Assembly (NCBI GenBank): GCA_003117195.1
Contig: BDSI01000008.1
Span: 1,393,570 to 1,457,569, forward strand
Direction of reading: 5' to 3'
DNA: 64,000 nucleotides
Source of the DNA: Eudorina sp. 2006-703-Eu-15
Taxonomy: Eukaryota > Chlorophyta > Chlorophyceae > Chlamydomonadales > Volvocaceae
The position numbers and the translations under genes were made by a program. Numbering within the stretch: position 1 is the stretch's first letter; each line of letters begins with the position of its first letter. Shown piece by piece: positions 23,814 to 36,497 of the stretch. The notes beneath the pieces were generated by a model. It saw only the letters and a list, made by a program, of their open reading frames with translations. It did not search any database and was not told the origin of the DNA.

Positions 23814-24376
23814 GGCTGCAGCGTGTGCCTACACAACTTGAAGGAAATTGAATCTGCCGACCGGTTGGAACTCTATCTGATATCATCAGTTGCATACATT
23901 AATTTAAACTCCACCGGAAGTCACCAATTGACACGAACGAGCGTTCCGCTAAACTGTGCCTGAACTCGTGCATTAACGCAAATGTGCATCATGATAACTC
24001 AGTGGTAGCCTACACTATTTGGCATTGTTTACTTTCTGACACGGTCACCGAAGTGTAGATCTGTATGCCATATGTGAGCCAAGGTTCGCATTACGACATG
24101 CATGATGCATAATTAACCGTGATACATACCGATCAATCCTTGTGTTGATCAACGCGACAGTTATGGTTAAATGATATGCTTTGCAAGATTGCAAACAATA
24201 GACAACCAGTCGGCACGGCAGGACCTATTGGTTCCTTGCCTAGGTTTGTGTTTCATGCTCCCAAATACAGTTCAAAACAGCGTCGGAGCAGTGCGCTGGT
24301 AGCTGACAAAGCCTTGACAGCATATTCGGCCAGTGCTGCCCCGTCGTGGCAGCTACGGAGTCGTGGGTCCTCCGCC
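23814..24376. promoter_or_regulatory. Shared divergent 5' region of AP-4 sigma and PI31
   Basis: The start codons of AP-4 sigma (minus, 23813) and PI31 (plus, 24377) are 563 bp apart and point away from each other, so both promoters lie here. The middle (about 23880-24180) is AT-rich. I see no TATA box in a defensible position, so co-regulation is only an inference from geometry. Confidence 0.6.
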
Positions 24377-27300
24377 ATGGCCACTCCGCAAGCGGTCACT
24401 GCGTTGATTAGGGCGTCAAGACCAGGATTCAAGTAGGTTTCTGATGTCTGGAACAGAGATACAGACGTTAGGGATGTTGGGCTCTTGAGCAGCACGGACT
24501 GCAGTTGCCAACGGAAGCGTCGTACCCTGTCAGGTCCACCGCGGACAAGGTGTTATTTGCAGTGCATGCCATTATTTCTGTCAACGGCTTCAGCTTACGC
24601 AAGGTTGGAGAGGGTGTAGACGATGCAGGTGGGAAGCTGGGGGACGTGCCGGCCTGGTCTTCTCCCCTGCGCAACATTCCTCAAAATTGGCCCCTCTTGA
24701 TTTACCCTCTTCCACGATCTCCCACACTGATTACTCCGCTGGGCCTCTTCCTGCAGCCCTGCAGGGCGCTGCCGCCCTCCCTCCGGACGAGGTTGACATC
24801 GCGGGCTGGAACAACGAGGCCGATGGCGACGGGGGCACCTACTCACTCTTGTACGCGCCGGAGCCGGGCGCGCAAACACATGAGCAGGCTCAGCAGGCCC
24901 AGGTACGCCTTGCGCTCTGCATGTTACCGTCTTGACCGCCCTGTCGTACAGCTTGAGACATGGGTATGGATTAAGGCGCATGGGGGTTGCCGTCTGAGGT
25001 TAACTTTGGAGGTGTTCATGACCAGCTGCTGGCAGGCGCCAACACGCAGGTGGCGTGAGCATCGCTCTGGGCAAGACGGATATTACATATCCCGAACAGA
25101 GCGCTGGGAGCACGGGGATTAATAGATATGAGAATGTTGCCGCGGACCCTATACAGGGACGTGGGAAGCAAGCGGTTGGTCTGAACCTCTCGCGAAAGGT
25201 GCTTCCTCGATATGTGCTCCTCGGAGTTCCATTTTTCAACGTTTCCCTCATTTTCTGCTAGCCTGCCCATGTGATGTGTCAACCCATCTGCGTGCCACCA
25301 ACATCGCGGCTGGTGCTGCCAACGCCGCCAACGCCAACGCTGCCGCAGGCGGCGCCACTGCTGCTGCTGAAAGGGCTTCGGCTGGCTGCCGACACGACGC
25401 CGCCGGCACAGGGCGCGAAGGACGGTGCGGGTGCCGCGGCCCCTGCGGCCGATGGCGGCGTCCTGCTGGTGAGCCTGGCGGATGTCGCTTCTGGACGCCC
25501 ACCCGTCTCCATAGAGCTGCGCCTGGACAGGTGGGGTTGCCTCAAGTGCCTAAGTTGACATATATGCATACGGACGCGCGCGTCAGGCCCGTTGGCGGTT
25601 GAATACCTGCATATGGTGTCCTAGCGCAGTTGCGTTCGCGGTGCATGACGGCCTGGCGGTATCTGACGGCCAGGTGGCCTACGACGGCCTGACCTGGCGG
25701 TGTATGACGGCCACTTGAGGATGGAACCGCGAGTAAAGATGCCTTTCGAGGTAATCCGCTGCCCAGGTGACGCTGGCGGGTTTGCCGCTGTCTGCCGCCC
25801 AGGTACGCGCCCGCGCTGGTCCCAGGCGCGGCCGGTTTCGAGCACCTCGAGGAGCTCATTCGCAGGGTGCAGGACGCACTGGCGGAGGCGCTGGACGGAC
25901 AGTCGGTGGGTGGATGGGGTGAGGCCGATGGGGCCCACGGAGCGTGCGAATATCGGGGTGCTTTGCTTTCTGGGTGCTTTGCTTTCAGCGCTATGTGGGC
26001 GCACACACGCGCGCGGCGCGACCCATGGGTCCACTGCGCCGCGGGGTCTCGCCGGCGCGGGAAGATCTGAGCGCCGTCGCCGTGTGGCCGTGCCTGCGGG
26101 TTCAGTGTGACGTGTCGCGGTTGAGGACCCAACGAGGTACGTTGGCCAGCATACGGACTGGCCAGCGTATGCCACTCCGCTTTTTCCTTTGGCGCACGGG
26201 GGTAAAGCCCCGGTGCACTGACCTTCACGTCCGGCCGCGTTGCAATGCTGACCAGCGCCCCGGCCGCTTGCTGAATCTACGTCACCCCACGTCGCGTCAC
26301 GTGCTGCATTCCACCCACCAGGCCGCCAAGTCTGCGGCGACGGCGGCCGGCTGCGTCGGAGCCGGCACAGCCACGAGCGCCGGTGGCGCAGCCGCAGGGA
26401 AGGGCGACGGCGCGGGCGGAACCCAGCAGAAGCGGGAGAGGGACCAGGAGGCCGAGGAATTAGCACGTCTGCGGCGGCTACAGGAGGAAGAGGAGGAGCG
26501 CAGGCGGCGGGACCCGTTGCGGGATGACAGGTACCCGCCCGGCCGACCGACCCGTGGGCCACCCGGCTGGGGGCCGGCGGGCGTGGGCGATGAGGACTTC
26601 ATGCCAGGTAGGGTCTCAATCACCAGCTTGTAAATGTTATGAGCGAGGTAGCCGACCTCGCCGGCTTTAGTCATGGCGCTGAAATGGTCGTAACCGCGTT
26701 GAATTCACTTTGGTTCTCTGACGGCAGTTGACGGTTATCTCAAAGTAGTTAATCGGGTTGCATATATCAACATTGGTTTGAGCCATTCACCTGATGTCCG
26801 GGGCAGCGTCCTGACGAACGAAACAACGCGCGGGCTGGTTATTGCGAGCTGTTGGGACATGCCACATGCAGCATTTGTGCATCGACCCCGGTGGCCTAAT
26901 GCCGGTTCTCGTTGCCGACTGCTGACACGCACTCAGGCGGCCTGCCGCGGCCCCCCGGCCTGGGCGGCCTTGGTGGGCCGGGCGGCTTCGGCGGCGTGCC
27001 GTTGGGACCCCGCGGGCTGGGCGGTGGCATGCACGTAGGGCCCGAAAACCCCATCTTCGCAGGTGCGCTGCGCGGCTCACGGCTTGGGACAGGGTGGGCG
27101 TCGACCTTGCACGATGGGCCTGTGCGGATTGAGCACGCCGGTGGTTGATGGCTGGCGGGCTTATCTGATGGGTACCTGACGGGTATCTGACTTCAGTTGC
27201 ACATGCATCGCCGTTTGCCCAGTGCTCAATTTGCCTGTTTGCCCTCCCTGGCGGTTGATGCCTACATACCCCCCGGTCGATGACCTCCGCATCCCCACGC

Positions 27301-28666
27301 CGTGTCTCGGGACGTGATGGCCGCAGACCGGCTGCGCCACCCGCGCGGCGGGCCCGGGTTCCCGCCGGGAATGGGCGGTGGCGGCGCGGTGCCCGGCATG
27401 CGGTGGGACCCCATTGCGCCCGAGGGTCTGCAGGGCTGGAGCCCCGATGACTTCACGCAGGAGGGCAGGTGCGTGGGGGCATGTGAGGGCATGTGGGGGG
27501 GGCCGTGGGAGGGCATGGGGGGGCCCGTGGGGGCGTGGGTGGAGGGGGGCGTGGGGTCGGGAGCAGGGCTCGTCCCGGTCACCCCTGCGGGAACCTCTGC
27601 CTGAATGCCCTAGTGCGGTCGCGCATGGGTACGTGAGCAGCGGGGCAGGATTTGCTGGCACGGCCGCTGCGCCTGATGTTGCATGGCGGAATGGAGCTTC
27701 GGCGGATCGGCGCTTCGCACCCATTTTGTCCCGCGCGCTTCGTCACGCACGGTCGCTGTGGGCCGGTGGCCGGCACCCGAAACCTCGGCGCCGCTGCGCG
27801 GACCTGCTGCGCGGCAACCGCTGTGCGGACCTCGCCGCGCCCGACGGTCCGAGCCGCGCAGGCCTGTCGAGGTCCCGGCTGCTCGCGTGCGCTGCTGCCG
27901 CTGTCTGTGCTGCCGCTGCATCTGCGGCATGTACCCCGCCTTGTAGGAGAGGGCGCTTGCCGGCCTCCAGCACGTAGGTGTCCAGCGGGGGAAAGGAGAC
28001 AAGGAAATGAATCGCGAGCTCCGCATGACCCCGTATCGCCGGCCCCTGGTGTGTCATTGGCATTAGAAGTAAATCGCGTTGGGAACAGCTGTTGATGCGG
28101 CCTTTGGGGTCCGATATCATCAACTCAAGCGTGAAGCCGGTCTCGGTCCTGATTGCCGACCGGTACGCCCTCGCCACGAGTCTAGCCGCGTCGAGTTCCA
28201 CCCTCGACGTGACGTGGGAGGTGCTGCGCGTGTGAATGCGATGGCGCCTCCATCCAGGCAGACAGGCGTCAATGTAGGAGGCATGTATGACGAGGCCATG
28301 GCTCTGAGACCCGTACAGGCGGCCGAGTCGGCGAGCCTGGCCTCGAGCATGCACGAGACTGCACGCAGGGGCCCTACGGCAGCCACGTTTCTGCTCCATG
28401 AACCATCATTTGTGTTTCCGCCCTCCCAATTTTGCAGCAGCGTCGTTGCAGCGGAGTTATCATCCGCATGCGGCATTATGCTTGCAACAGTCATTCCCGG
28501 CCGGCCCTTCTCGTTGAGTGCACATTTGTAACGTCCGCTGTAACGTTCATTCATTCATTTGTGCTGCGACCCTGTCGGATGCAGATTCCAGCGCGGTGAG
28601 GGCCTCAACGACATCGGCCGTCCGCCGCCGGGGCGCGGCCCGGACTGGGACAACATGTTCGGCTGA
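24377..28666 (+). CDS. PSMF1: Proteasome inhibitor/regulator PI31 (PSMF1 family)
   Basis: Nine exons: 24377-24432, 24534-24628, 24757-24902, 25349-25530, 25803-25905, 26322-26607, 26937-27062, 27327-27468, 28585-28666; phases agree and give 405 residues. The N-terminal FP domain shows MATPQAVTALIRASRPGF, TADKVLFAVHAIISVNGF, VDIAGWNN (the family GWN motif), LLLLKGLRL, VSIELRLDRYAPALVPG and HLEELIRRV. The Pro/Gly-rich C-terminal region has RDPLRDDRYPPG, GWGPAGVGDEDFMPG, PLGPRGLGGGM, RWDPIAPEG and ends GPDWDNMFG, the extreme C-terminal segment that binds the 20S proteasome in this family. At 405 residues it exceeds human PI31 (271), through an Ala/Gly insertion in the FP domain and an Ala/Glu-rich linker. 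The start at 24377 was chosen because the upstream frame gives no conserved sequence. A transposon-like end lies in the last intron just before its acceptor. Confidence 0.93.
28531..28560 (+). repeat. Transposon-like terminus in the last PI31 intron
   Basis: GTCCGCTGTAACGTTCATTC followed by ATTCATTT sits 24 bases before the acceptor of the final PI31 exon. Matching or near-matching ends occur at 12181, 54535, 55393 (reverse) and 59255 (reverse). The ATTC-repeat tail resembles the simple-repeat tail of some non-LTR retrotransposons. Confidence 0.75.
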
Positions 28667-28923
28667 CGTGCTGCAACGCACCGCACCGCGGGATTCCGGC
28701 TACGTAAGACGCTAGATGGCGGCACGGGCGAGAGCGTTAGTTGGTTGCGTCGTTGCATTCGTGGGTGGTGTTGTGTGTGCGCACCTTGAGTCTGTGCCGC
28801 GCGGCACATGGCGTTTGGGTGGCTGGTGTGCCTGGGAGGGAGATGTCGGACACTGCGCGCCAACAACCAGCGTTGAGGTGTCCGAGTTCTATCTGCGGCC
28901 GTAATTTTGTGTGCCATGTGTGA

Positions 28924-28928
28924 TGTAA
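28924..28928 (+). terminator. Poly(A) signal TGTAA of PI31
   Basis: TGTAA, the usual green-algal nuclear polyadenylation signal, lies 258 bases past the PI31 stop codon in GTGATGTAATGAAG. It is the first TGTAA on the plus strand after the stop that I found. Confidence 0.6.
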
Positions 28929-30114
28929 TGAAGCTTGCGATATCGTAACCCGTATCAGGTTGTTGCAGCTCGAGCCCAAGCAAAGGGGCCACCGCGTTGA
29001 TGCGGCGTGTATCATCTTGTTTTCCCAGCATGCTGTTTCTTTCTTTCGATAGCTCTCGAAGAGCATTTGACGCTCACAAGTTCATGCACAGGTTGTGATG
29101 CCGTACGTATTGTGAACGGCCATTACCTAGGATGCAGCGTAGGCTGCGCAGGTGTATAGCTCGTGGCCGCCACAGCCTAGGACGCATGCATTGGCGCTGT
29201 TTCATGGTGGTGGTCCACGATCTTTGGTTGATGGTGTTGGTTTCACCAAGTTGGTTGTCGGGGAGGGTTGATGAGCAGGGTTGCTGACCGAACGCCGGAA
29301 ACGTAGACTGCGCGGAAGAGTCGATGGCCGAAACTCAGCCGTCAGCGCCCTACCCGTTCTCCGAGATGGGGTTTTCGGTTTTACGCTGTTCTACCAGGCG
29401 AGCTTCCGAACTGTCCCCTAGATTGCGCTCCTCCGGAGCCCGCAGCCTGTCTGGTCTCGTCTCCAGGGTGTACGTTGTGCGGTTGGTAGCCGCCCAGCGT
29501 GTCGGCCGGTCGCCGCCACACTGACTCTGTTGTAATGTAACCGTTATGAACTTATAATGGCTGAAACCGCATCCCGCCAAATGGCTGGTACGCTTTGCTG
29601 CATGTTCACCAGCTGGACGGCTGGCCGGAGCAGGACTCCGCAGAACCGCCGCACAAGCGACCGCCCGACGCAACCAACCGAGCATATGTCCACGACGTGG
29701 GGCCCCGGGGGATCTGCCGCACGGTCTCGCGGTAGATTTGGTCGAGGTAGAATCTGATGCCGAACAGCTCTCGGGATCCCGATGGTCCGCATTCAACCAG
29801 CAGTTGGCCGGTGCTTTCGGGTGCTTTCGGTATTACAAATGCGGGTGGCCTTGCATGCAACTTGTCTGCCGATCACTGCGCGGGTGGGTACGGGGAACCT
29901 TGGGGGCGTCCTTCGTGCGAACGGTGGCTGGACAGTACGCGGGCGGCATCGCTTCCGCTTCGGTGTAACCCAGAGCAGGGGATTGAGGCAGGGGAGGTGG
30001 CGGGTTCGGGCGCTCCGGTTACGATGGGTACGGTGCTGCGGTACACAAGCTGTGGCGGCGCTGAGCTGGGGACTGCGGCGACCCGAGTACGCGGACTCGG
30101 CGGCTTTAGTCACA

Positions 30115-30153
30115 TGAACGACCCGGTCGGGATACGGGTCCACCTTGTAAAGG
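30115..30153 (+). repeat. Dispersed transposon terminus copy
   Basis: ACCCGGTCGGGATACGGGTC followed by CACCTTGTAA is the reverse complement of the end at 12374-12412 and 55544-55583. The similarity stops on both sides, so it is a short fragment or a severely truncated insertion. Confidence 0.7.
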
Positions 30154-31583
30154 ACATGAACGGCGGCGGTCCGCGGCGACGGACGCGTAGCACATTGAGG
30201 TAGCAGGGAGCAACCTCGGAGCTCACCAGGCGCCGCTGCACACGTACAGACGTTGTAGAGAGACCTCGTGAAGAAGCGTGATGCAAACATGGGTTGCGTC
30301 CAGACGGACCCATGAGAGCCAACCTGATGATTCAGATGGGGTGTAAGCCCTGGTCTGGACATGCAGCGCGTCCACCTGACGGTAAGCTAAAGCGGACGCC
30401 GCCGCTCAGTGAGGCGACGGCATGTAGGCAAGGGGCTACGGCTGATATGTATTGACGGTGTCCACTCCAGTCCACTCGACACACGGGGATGGCGGATGGG
30501 GAAAGCTGTTAGGACTTGGTTCTGGTAAGTAACGGGATAGTCACAAGGGCCGTCAAAATTATAGATGGTACCAAGGCTGGGCGGAACCGAGGTACGCAGG
30601 GGCACGCCAGGGCACGCAGACTGACGCAGAGGCTGCCTGCGGCCTCGGGGCTATGCACATAGGCAGCACAGCACAATACAAATCAGCACTGGCCTGGGTC
30701 AGCGCACTCAAGTGATCTGGCTGCAACCAAAAAAAACTATTATCGCGTGAACACCTTGTGAAGGGACAGCATGCACCTCCGGTTCCCCCTTTGTTGTCCT
30801 TTTTAGGGAGACAGCTTTTCGTTCGCAATCCGTCCCCTTCGGTTTGTCTTTTGTGGACACATAGCCATATCCAGTGTACTTACTTATCTTGCGATTTGTT
30901 TCTTTTACAATTTTTTGTCCCCGTGCTTGTTTCAGTGGCGGTAGTGGAACTCCCCCGACGCTCACGGGGAATGAGAGGGGCCTGTCTGGACGAGGATTAC
31001 TAGGCGGCGAATAGCATATGTATACTTATGCGTTCGATCTAGTATGTGAACAATGGGCTGCTCCGAACGGCCCCACGCTTTGAAGTCGGTACCCGTACGT
31101 CCTTGTTCCAGAGCTTGATCACCTTCAATTTTCCTCACAATGTATGTGTTCAAAGTAGGTCGAAACGCAGACCCATTCTCAGACGCTGTTCGTCTGTTCC
31201 AAAAATATTATGCAACGGCTGCATGTACGACAACCGACTGATGCCCTGTGGGCCATCCCAGAGTCGAGTCTGCGTGCATAATAAGCCACTGCGTCTGGGG
31301 CGTCACACCTACTATTGCAGCACGTGGTTGGCGTAGCCCAGGGCACTTTCGATGATTCGCAACCACTTCAAAGCTTCACAGTGAAGCTAGCGTGCACTAC
31401 ATCATTAGACCACGACAAAATATTGAAGAAACCCTGCGAGGTTTTAGATATGGGGCATCTGCGCGAGCCCTCCTCTTGTAGCAAGTTGCGCGGACGCTGA
31501 GTGCAGCTGTCAGGCTGGCTAGCCAAGATTCTGTAGATAGGCATGTATATCCGATATGTTAACATCCCAGGCGGCGGGTGAAC

Positions 31584-34500
31584 ATGGTGCCAGTTAGACC
31601 CGTGGCGATTTTGGAGCGCTTGCAGATGCCCATCATGCAGCTAGTCACGCGAAAGACGATCAAGACATTGGCATTGATCCTTACATGGTATGGTTCGATG
31701 TTACTGTGAACCCCTCTGCCTTGCCAAAACATCTCGCGAACTGTTCACAGGTACGTGTTAAGTACAGCGCTTTCGCTTTATAACAAGCAAACAGTGGGAG
31801 AAAAGCATGGTCTCTTTGGCAACAAAGGCTTCCCAGGTATTTGTCAGGCCTTGCGCAAGCGCGTGAGGTGTTCCTTCTGACGCTCGGGCCTCGCCTGCCT
31901 GCAGCCCCGCTGCTCATGTCGGGCATACAGTTTGCATGTCAAACGCTTTTGGCAAAGCTGACGTTCGCTGTGGGGTTGGTGCAACGGACGAACAGCCGGC
32001 GTATGCCATGGGCCGACTACTTCCGCCTCGGTGGGTGGCTCTCTGCCTGTCTGTCACACTGACACGCAACTTCCTTTGCGCGAACCTTGAGTCCCTGACC
32101 ATAACGCGTATCGGCATTTCTCTAGCTGTTTTAGTAGCTGGGTAGCTGTCAGAAATTTGCTGGACTGAAACCAACAGAGCTAACCGTTAGCCCCGTACAC
32201 AAGTTTGCCCCGAGCCAGTGCGATGCCCTTCGAGGACGTGTTCCATTACATGGTTCGCACTACGACAGAGCGCTGCCTTTCGAGTGGCCCTTACGTCCAT
32301 AGCACCCGCACGCACCTCGTGAACTGAACCCCTCGTCAGAATGTGCCACTCCGCGCCCTTGATTCCCGTTCCCGCACCCAATACCCCGACACCCGCAACA
32401 TGCACCGCCATACCACAGTGGTCCCGAACGGCGTTATCACCGGACTCGACATTGGCTTCAGCAACAAGAGCATGGTGTACATCACGGTGTCCTTCTACAC
32501 GATGTGCAAATCAACCGTCCCGATCTTCCTGCTCTTTTTTGCCTTCGTTTGGGGCCTGGAGAAGTAGGTCGGGTCGGGACGGGGCACTCGCCAGCCCGCT
32601 TGGCGGATTGGGGGGTCGCTACAGCCTTGCGCTCTCGGATGGAACTCGATGGGCTCGAGAGCGACCGGATGGGTTCCGCTAGCAGCACCGCGAATGAGCA
32701 GCGCCTCGAGGGCCGCGACGAGATGTCATTAGGAGGGATTGCCTTGCTCCGCCTTGGCTGTCTTCCCTGTATGGGAATTATCCTCCACAGGAACCTCCAC
32801 AGGAGAAACATAGGTGGACAACGTGCAGGAAACTCGTCTAGAGCGCGGTCAGGGAAGCAACCATGACGCACTTTCGGTCCGTTTCGGTGCCGCTGTTGCA
32901 GGCCTAGCTTGGAGCTGCTGGGTGTGGTGGTGGTGATCGTGGCGGGGCTGCTGCTGCTGGTGCGTGGGGAGACCAAGTTCCACCTGCTGGGCTTCGGACT
33001 GGTGATGACGGCCAGCTGCCTGTCGGGGCTGAGGTTCACGCTCACTCAGGTGCTGCTGCATGGCCACCAATCGTCAGGTGAGGGGCAACGCCGACCAGCC
33101 GACAACTACTACTCGTTCGGTGACTCTTGGCAATTTCGTGTTTTCTGTCTGGATTGAGGGCGGTGCGGCTCCGACGGGATGGCAGGGGAGGTGCTACGTA
33201 AAGAGAGAGCGAATAAGTGAGCACCTTCACGCGTGGCTTGTCCGAGGGGTGCGGCGGCCCTTTCCGTCTTAGTGCAAGGGGATGTATGCGCTGGCGGTTG
33301 TGCCTAGTATGCTCTGTCTGAGGCTGTGTCTCCCACCAACTCCTGCGCGTGGGCGATGTGCCAAGCCACGCTTCCTCCTGCATTCCTTCTCTGATGGTCC
33401 GGAGCAGCATCATGCCTGGTGTGCCGCCGTCACACCGTGTCGGTGCCCCTTCGCTGCCATGTGCATCGCCCTCAACCCAACCCCGGGTATCCCTCCCTCG
33501 CGCAACCGGACGCCGTAGCGGCACTGGGCGGTCCGCTTGAGGTCCTGGAGCAGTTGACACCCATTATGTCGGCGATTGTGATCTTGTTCAGCCTGGCGTG
33601 GGAGGAGCCGTGGGCCGTGCTGCCGGCATCGGATTACTTCAGCAGCGCATCGCACGCGACGATAACGATTTTGGCGATTGCGTTGGGCGCCCTGATGGCG
33701 TTCGTTATGGTGTGGACCGAGTACCAGGTATGTCAGGGGGTACTTGGCGGCGTGGCTGGGCGTTCATGGGGGGCCAGGGTCATGGATTGGGCATGGAAGA
33801 TATGCATATAGGCTCGCGTTGAGTGCGTGAGATGGATCGGTCGAACCGTGATCCGCGCCGGCGCAGTCTGGAGGTCTTGATGGGATCCGCTGGGATCCGT
33901 GGGAGCCGGCAGATGGACCCAAGTGGCTCGCAGCAGCGGGTTCGGGCAGTCGTGCAAAGGGGAGCGTGCACTGCGGTCCACATGCGCCACCGCTGCCGGC
34001 CCGCGGCGGTGGAGGCGCCGCCGCTGCCGGGCCCGAAAGTGCAGGGCGGGATCCGCAAGCGCTTTTTAGCGGGTTGCGCGGGTCCCAGACGGGGAGCGGG
34101 AGAAAAGCGGCGGGAGTGCAGCCAGGCCTGGATAAAATCCACCGCGATACCCTGCGCCTCAAGAGGGTGCGAGCTGGGTTGGACGCGCGCGGCAGGCGAG
34201 CATGCGGATCGGGGTTCACGCGCCGGGCCATGTTAACCACACACGCCGCGACAGGAACGAAACCGGAAGAGCTCGGCCGTGTTTGATGTCTGAGCCAGGC
34301 GTCACCTGGTCATCATCTTCATTCTCCGCGCCCGCCCTGACCAGGGTCGTCTACTCGACACGCAATCCACCATAAAAGACGTTGAACTCTCCCGTCCCGA
34401 TGCTTGTTTTGGGGGTGCGTCCCGTGCTCCTGTCCCCGCATCCCTCCCGCCAGGTGATCAAGGAGACCTCGGCGCTCACGTTCATGATTGCGGGGACGGT

Positions 34501-36497
34501 CAAGGAGGTGGTCACAGGTGGGGCATCCCTTGGGCACTCGGAAGGCTGCACCAGCGATGATGCGCATGTTACCGAATCCCCTGTGCCACCTTGTTTTGGG
34601 ACGATGCGGATCGGCACGGTTGAAATGTTTAAGGCTGGCTTGCACGCACCGATGCACGGACAAGCCCCAGCAGCACGAGTGCCACCGAGCGGTTGGCGAG
34701 TCCCTGTATGTCTTCATCTGTATGTCTTGGCATGTGCCGGTGTGGCGGTGACGACGTCTCTCGAGTACCTGTCCGATGCTCTCCGCCCTCCCGCGGGGCT
34801 GTTAAGGAGGCCAGGCCGTGCATCCCCGCTCCTTTAGGAGATGTGGGGCGGTCGATGCGACGTTTCGGTCCTGGAAGTCAGGCCAGAGGTTTGGCGGAAG
34901 TGAAGAAGATCGGTCAGGTGCTCGGGTTCCACATGCAGCTGCGAGCGGGATGACCACTGCACCCGCCGTGATTTGTCAACTGTGGGTTAAGCGGTGTGCC
35001 ATCTTAGTCATGCCCGGCCTCCTGGCTGTCGCATTGCAGTGCTGGCGGCGGTGGCGATCTTCCGGGAGACCCTCACCTGGGTGAATGTCATGGGGCTGGT
35101 GGTCGTGATCTGCGGCGTGCTGCTCTTCAACTATCACAAGTACAGGTGGGTGTGTCTGGCGGGCAGCATGGGGGCGGGATGGACAGCATGGGGGCGGCGC
35201 CACAGGCCTTTGCCGGTGGGATTGCAACCCGCAAAGGGCGCTGACAGTGGCATTCCGCCGGGTGCGGGCAATGTGAGCCTACGGTATATGGGTAACCAGG
35301 ATCTCCTCGGATAAGCAGCGGACGCGCACCCCTTCCATGGCAGCAAAGCATGGCAGCGAAGGAGCAGGCCAGGAGGAGTCGTATCGTTCAACGCGTCCGA
35401 CATCCTGTCCGTGGTTGGTGTAAGGGGGAATTCCGCGCCAGGGCGGACCAAGAGGCTGCCCCGAGCGCCGCTGAAGGCCTGTGTTGTTGGATGTGAGCGG
35501 CGCCATTCGGGGGCCGTTGTTTGCTACACCGGCGCCTACAACGGCACGCGCTCACGATTTGGCCACGCAGCCGGCGTGCCGCGGCGGTGCCCGTGGTCAA
35601 AATGAGTAAGGGCCAGCATGCAGGCGGCGCAGCAGACATCGCTGTTCGGGGCATGCCGCGAGCGCTGTTCAGGGTATACCCTACAGCGCGCACCTGCTCG
35701 TTGTTGACGCCCGCCGCTCAGCGAGGCTTCCCCCCCAGCGTAGGCCGGTGGCCCTGTTGCGGTTTGCTTGTGTGCTGATGTTGTGCAGGAAGCTCAAACC
35801 TACGCCATCCCAACCGCGCAGGAAGCTTAGAGAGCCCGATGCGGCGACCTACACGGCCGTGGAGATGTCGGAGGAAGGGCACAAGTCCGACGGCGATGGC
35901 AAGCCGCTGCGGAAGCCGTACAATGGGAATGCGGGCGGCTCCGGCGGCGGCGCCGCCACCAACGGCTCCGTGCCAGCGCCCGTGTCGGCGGCGGCGGTTG
36001 CGGCCGGCGCTGCGTCGTCCGTGTCGTCGTCGACGTTGTCCGGCGCGCACAGCAGCCATCACGCGGCGTCGGGGCTCCTGGGCCGCGCAATCGCGGGGCT
36101 GCTGAATCGCAACCCGGGCAATGGCGTGGCTGCGGTCAGCGAGTCGTCGCCTCTTCTGTCCGGCGGCGGCGGCGGCAGCAGCGAGCTGCCGTCGGGCTAC
36201 CGGGGTCAGGGGCCTGGTGCAGCCTCCTCACGGGACTGGGAGGTGAACCGGGACTCGGATGTGGAGGGCCGAGTGGTGGGGATAGGTAGCTCCGGGGACG
36301 ATCCGGCGGCGGCCGTAGCGCTGTCGGGGGCGGGTATCTCGGGGCCGCAACGGGCGGGTAGGTCGGGGACGCGGGGACTGCTGGAGGAGCAGGTGGACTC
36401 CCGGAAAGGCGGCGGCGGCGGCGGTGGGAGCAACGGCGCCGGGTTGGTGCACCACCCGCTGCTGGCGCCGCAGGCGTCGGGCCCGCAACTCAGATGA
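31584..36497 (+). CDS. SLC35C2/triose-phosphate-translocator-family membrane transporter
   Basis: Nine exons: 31584-31705, 31751-31836, 31905-32030, 32419-32563, 32902-33077, 33519-33727, 34454-34517, 35040-35145, 35789-36497; phases agree and give 580 residues. The first 345 residues form a TPT/drug-metabolite-transporter fold with about ten membrane helices: TLALILTWYGSMLLYVLSTA, SLYNKQTVGE, FPAPLLMSGIQF, VVPNGVITGLDIGFSN, YTMCKSTVPIFLLFFAFVWG, LSGLRFTLTQVLL, PIMSAIVILFSLAW, VMVWTEYQVIKETSALTFMI, AGTVKEVVT, IFRETLTWVNVMGLVVVICG, LFNYHKYR. These match plant and animal SLC35C2-like proteins, Golgi or ER antiporters of nucleotide sugars or related substrates; substrate cannot be read from sequence. 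The last exon adds a 236-residue cytosolic tail rich in Gly, Ser and Ala with basic patches, not typical of the family. The start at 31584 is the only ATG before the first helix with an in-frame stop upstream. Confidence 0.92.

Larger units (their letters stand above)
28667..31583. other. 2.9-kb intergenic: PI31 3' UTR, repeat fragments, transporter 5' region
   Basis: It starts with the PI31 3' UTR (TGTAA at 28924). Fragments of the dispersed terminus occur at 29534-29546 (TGTAACCGTTA, partial) and 30115-30153. Open frames up to about 190 codons near 29350-30362 lack domains and probably belong to transposon debris. The last 500 bases before 31584 are AT-richer and should hold the transporter promoter. 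Confidence 0.45.

Noticed and set aside
24990..25055. A possible extra PI31 exon reading HDQLLAGANTQ before a GT
   Set aside because: Its phases fit neither neighbouring exon, its donor is weak, and exon 4 joined directly to exon 3 already restores the conserved LLLLKGLRL strand.
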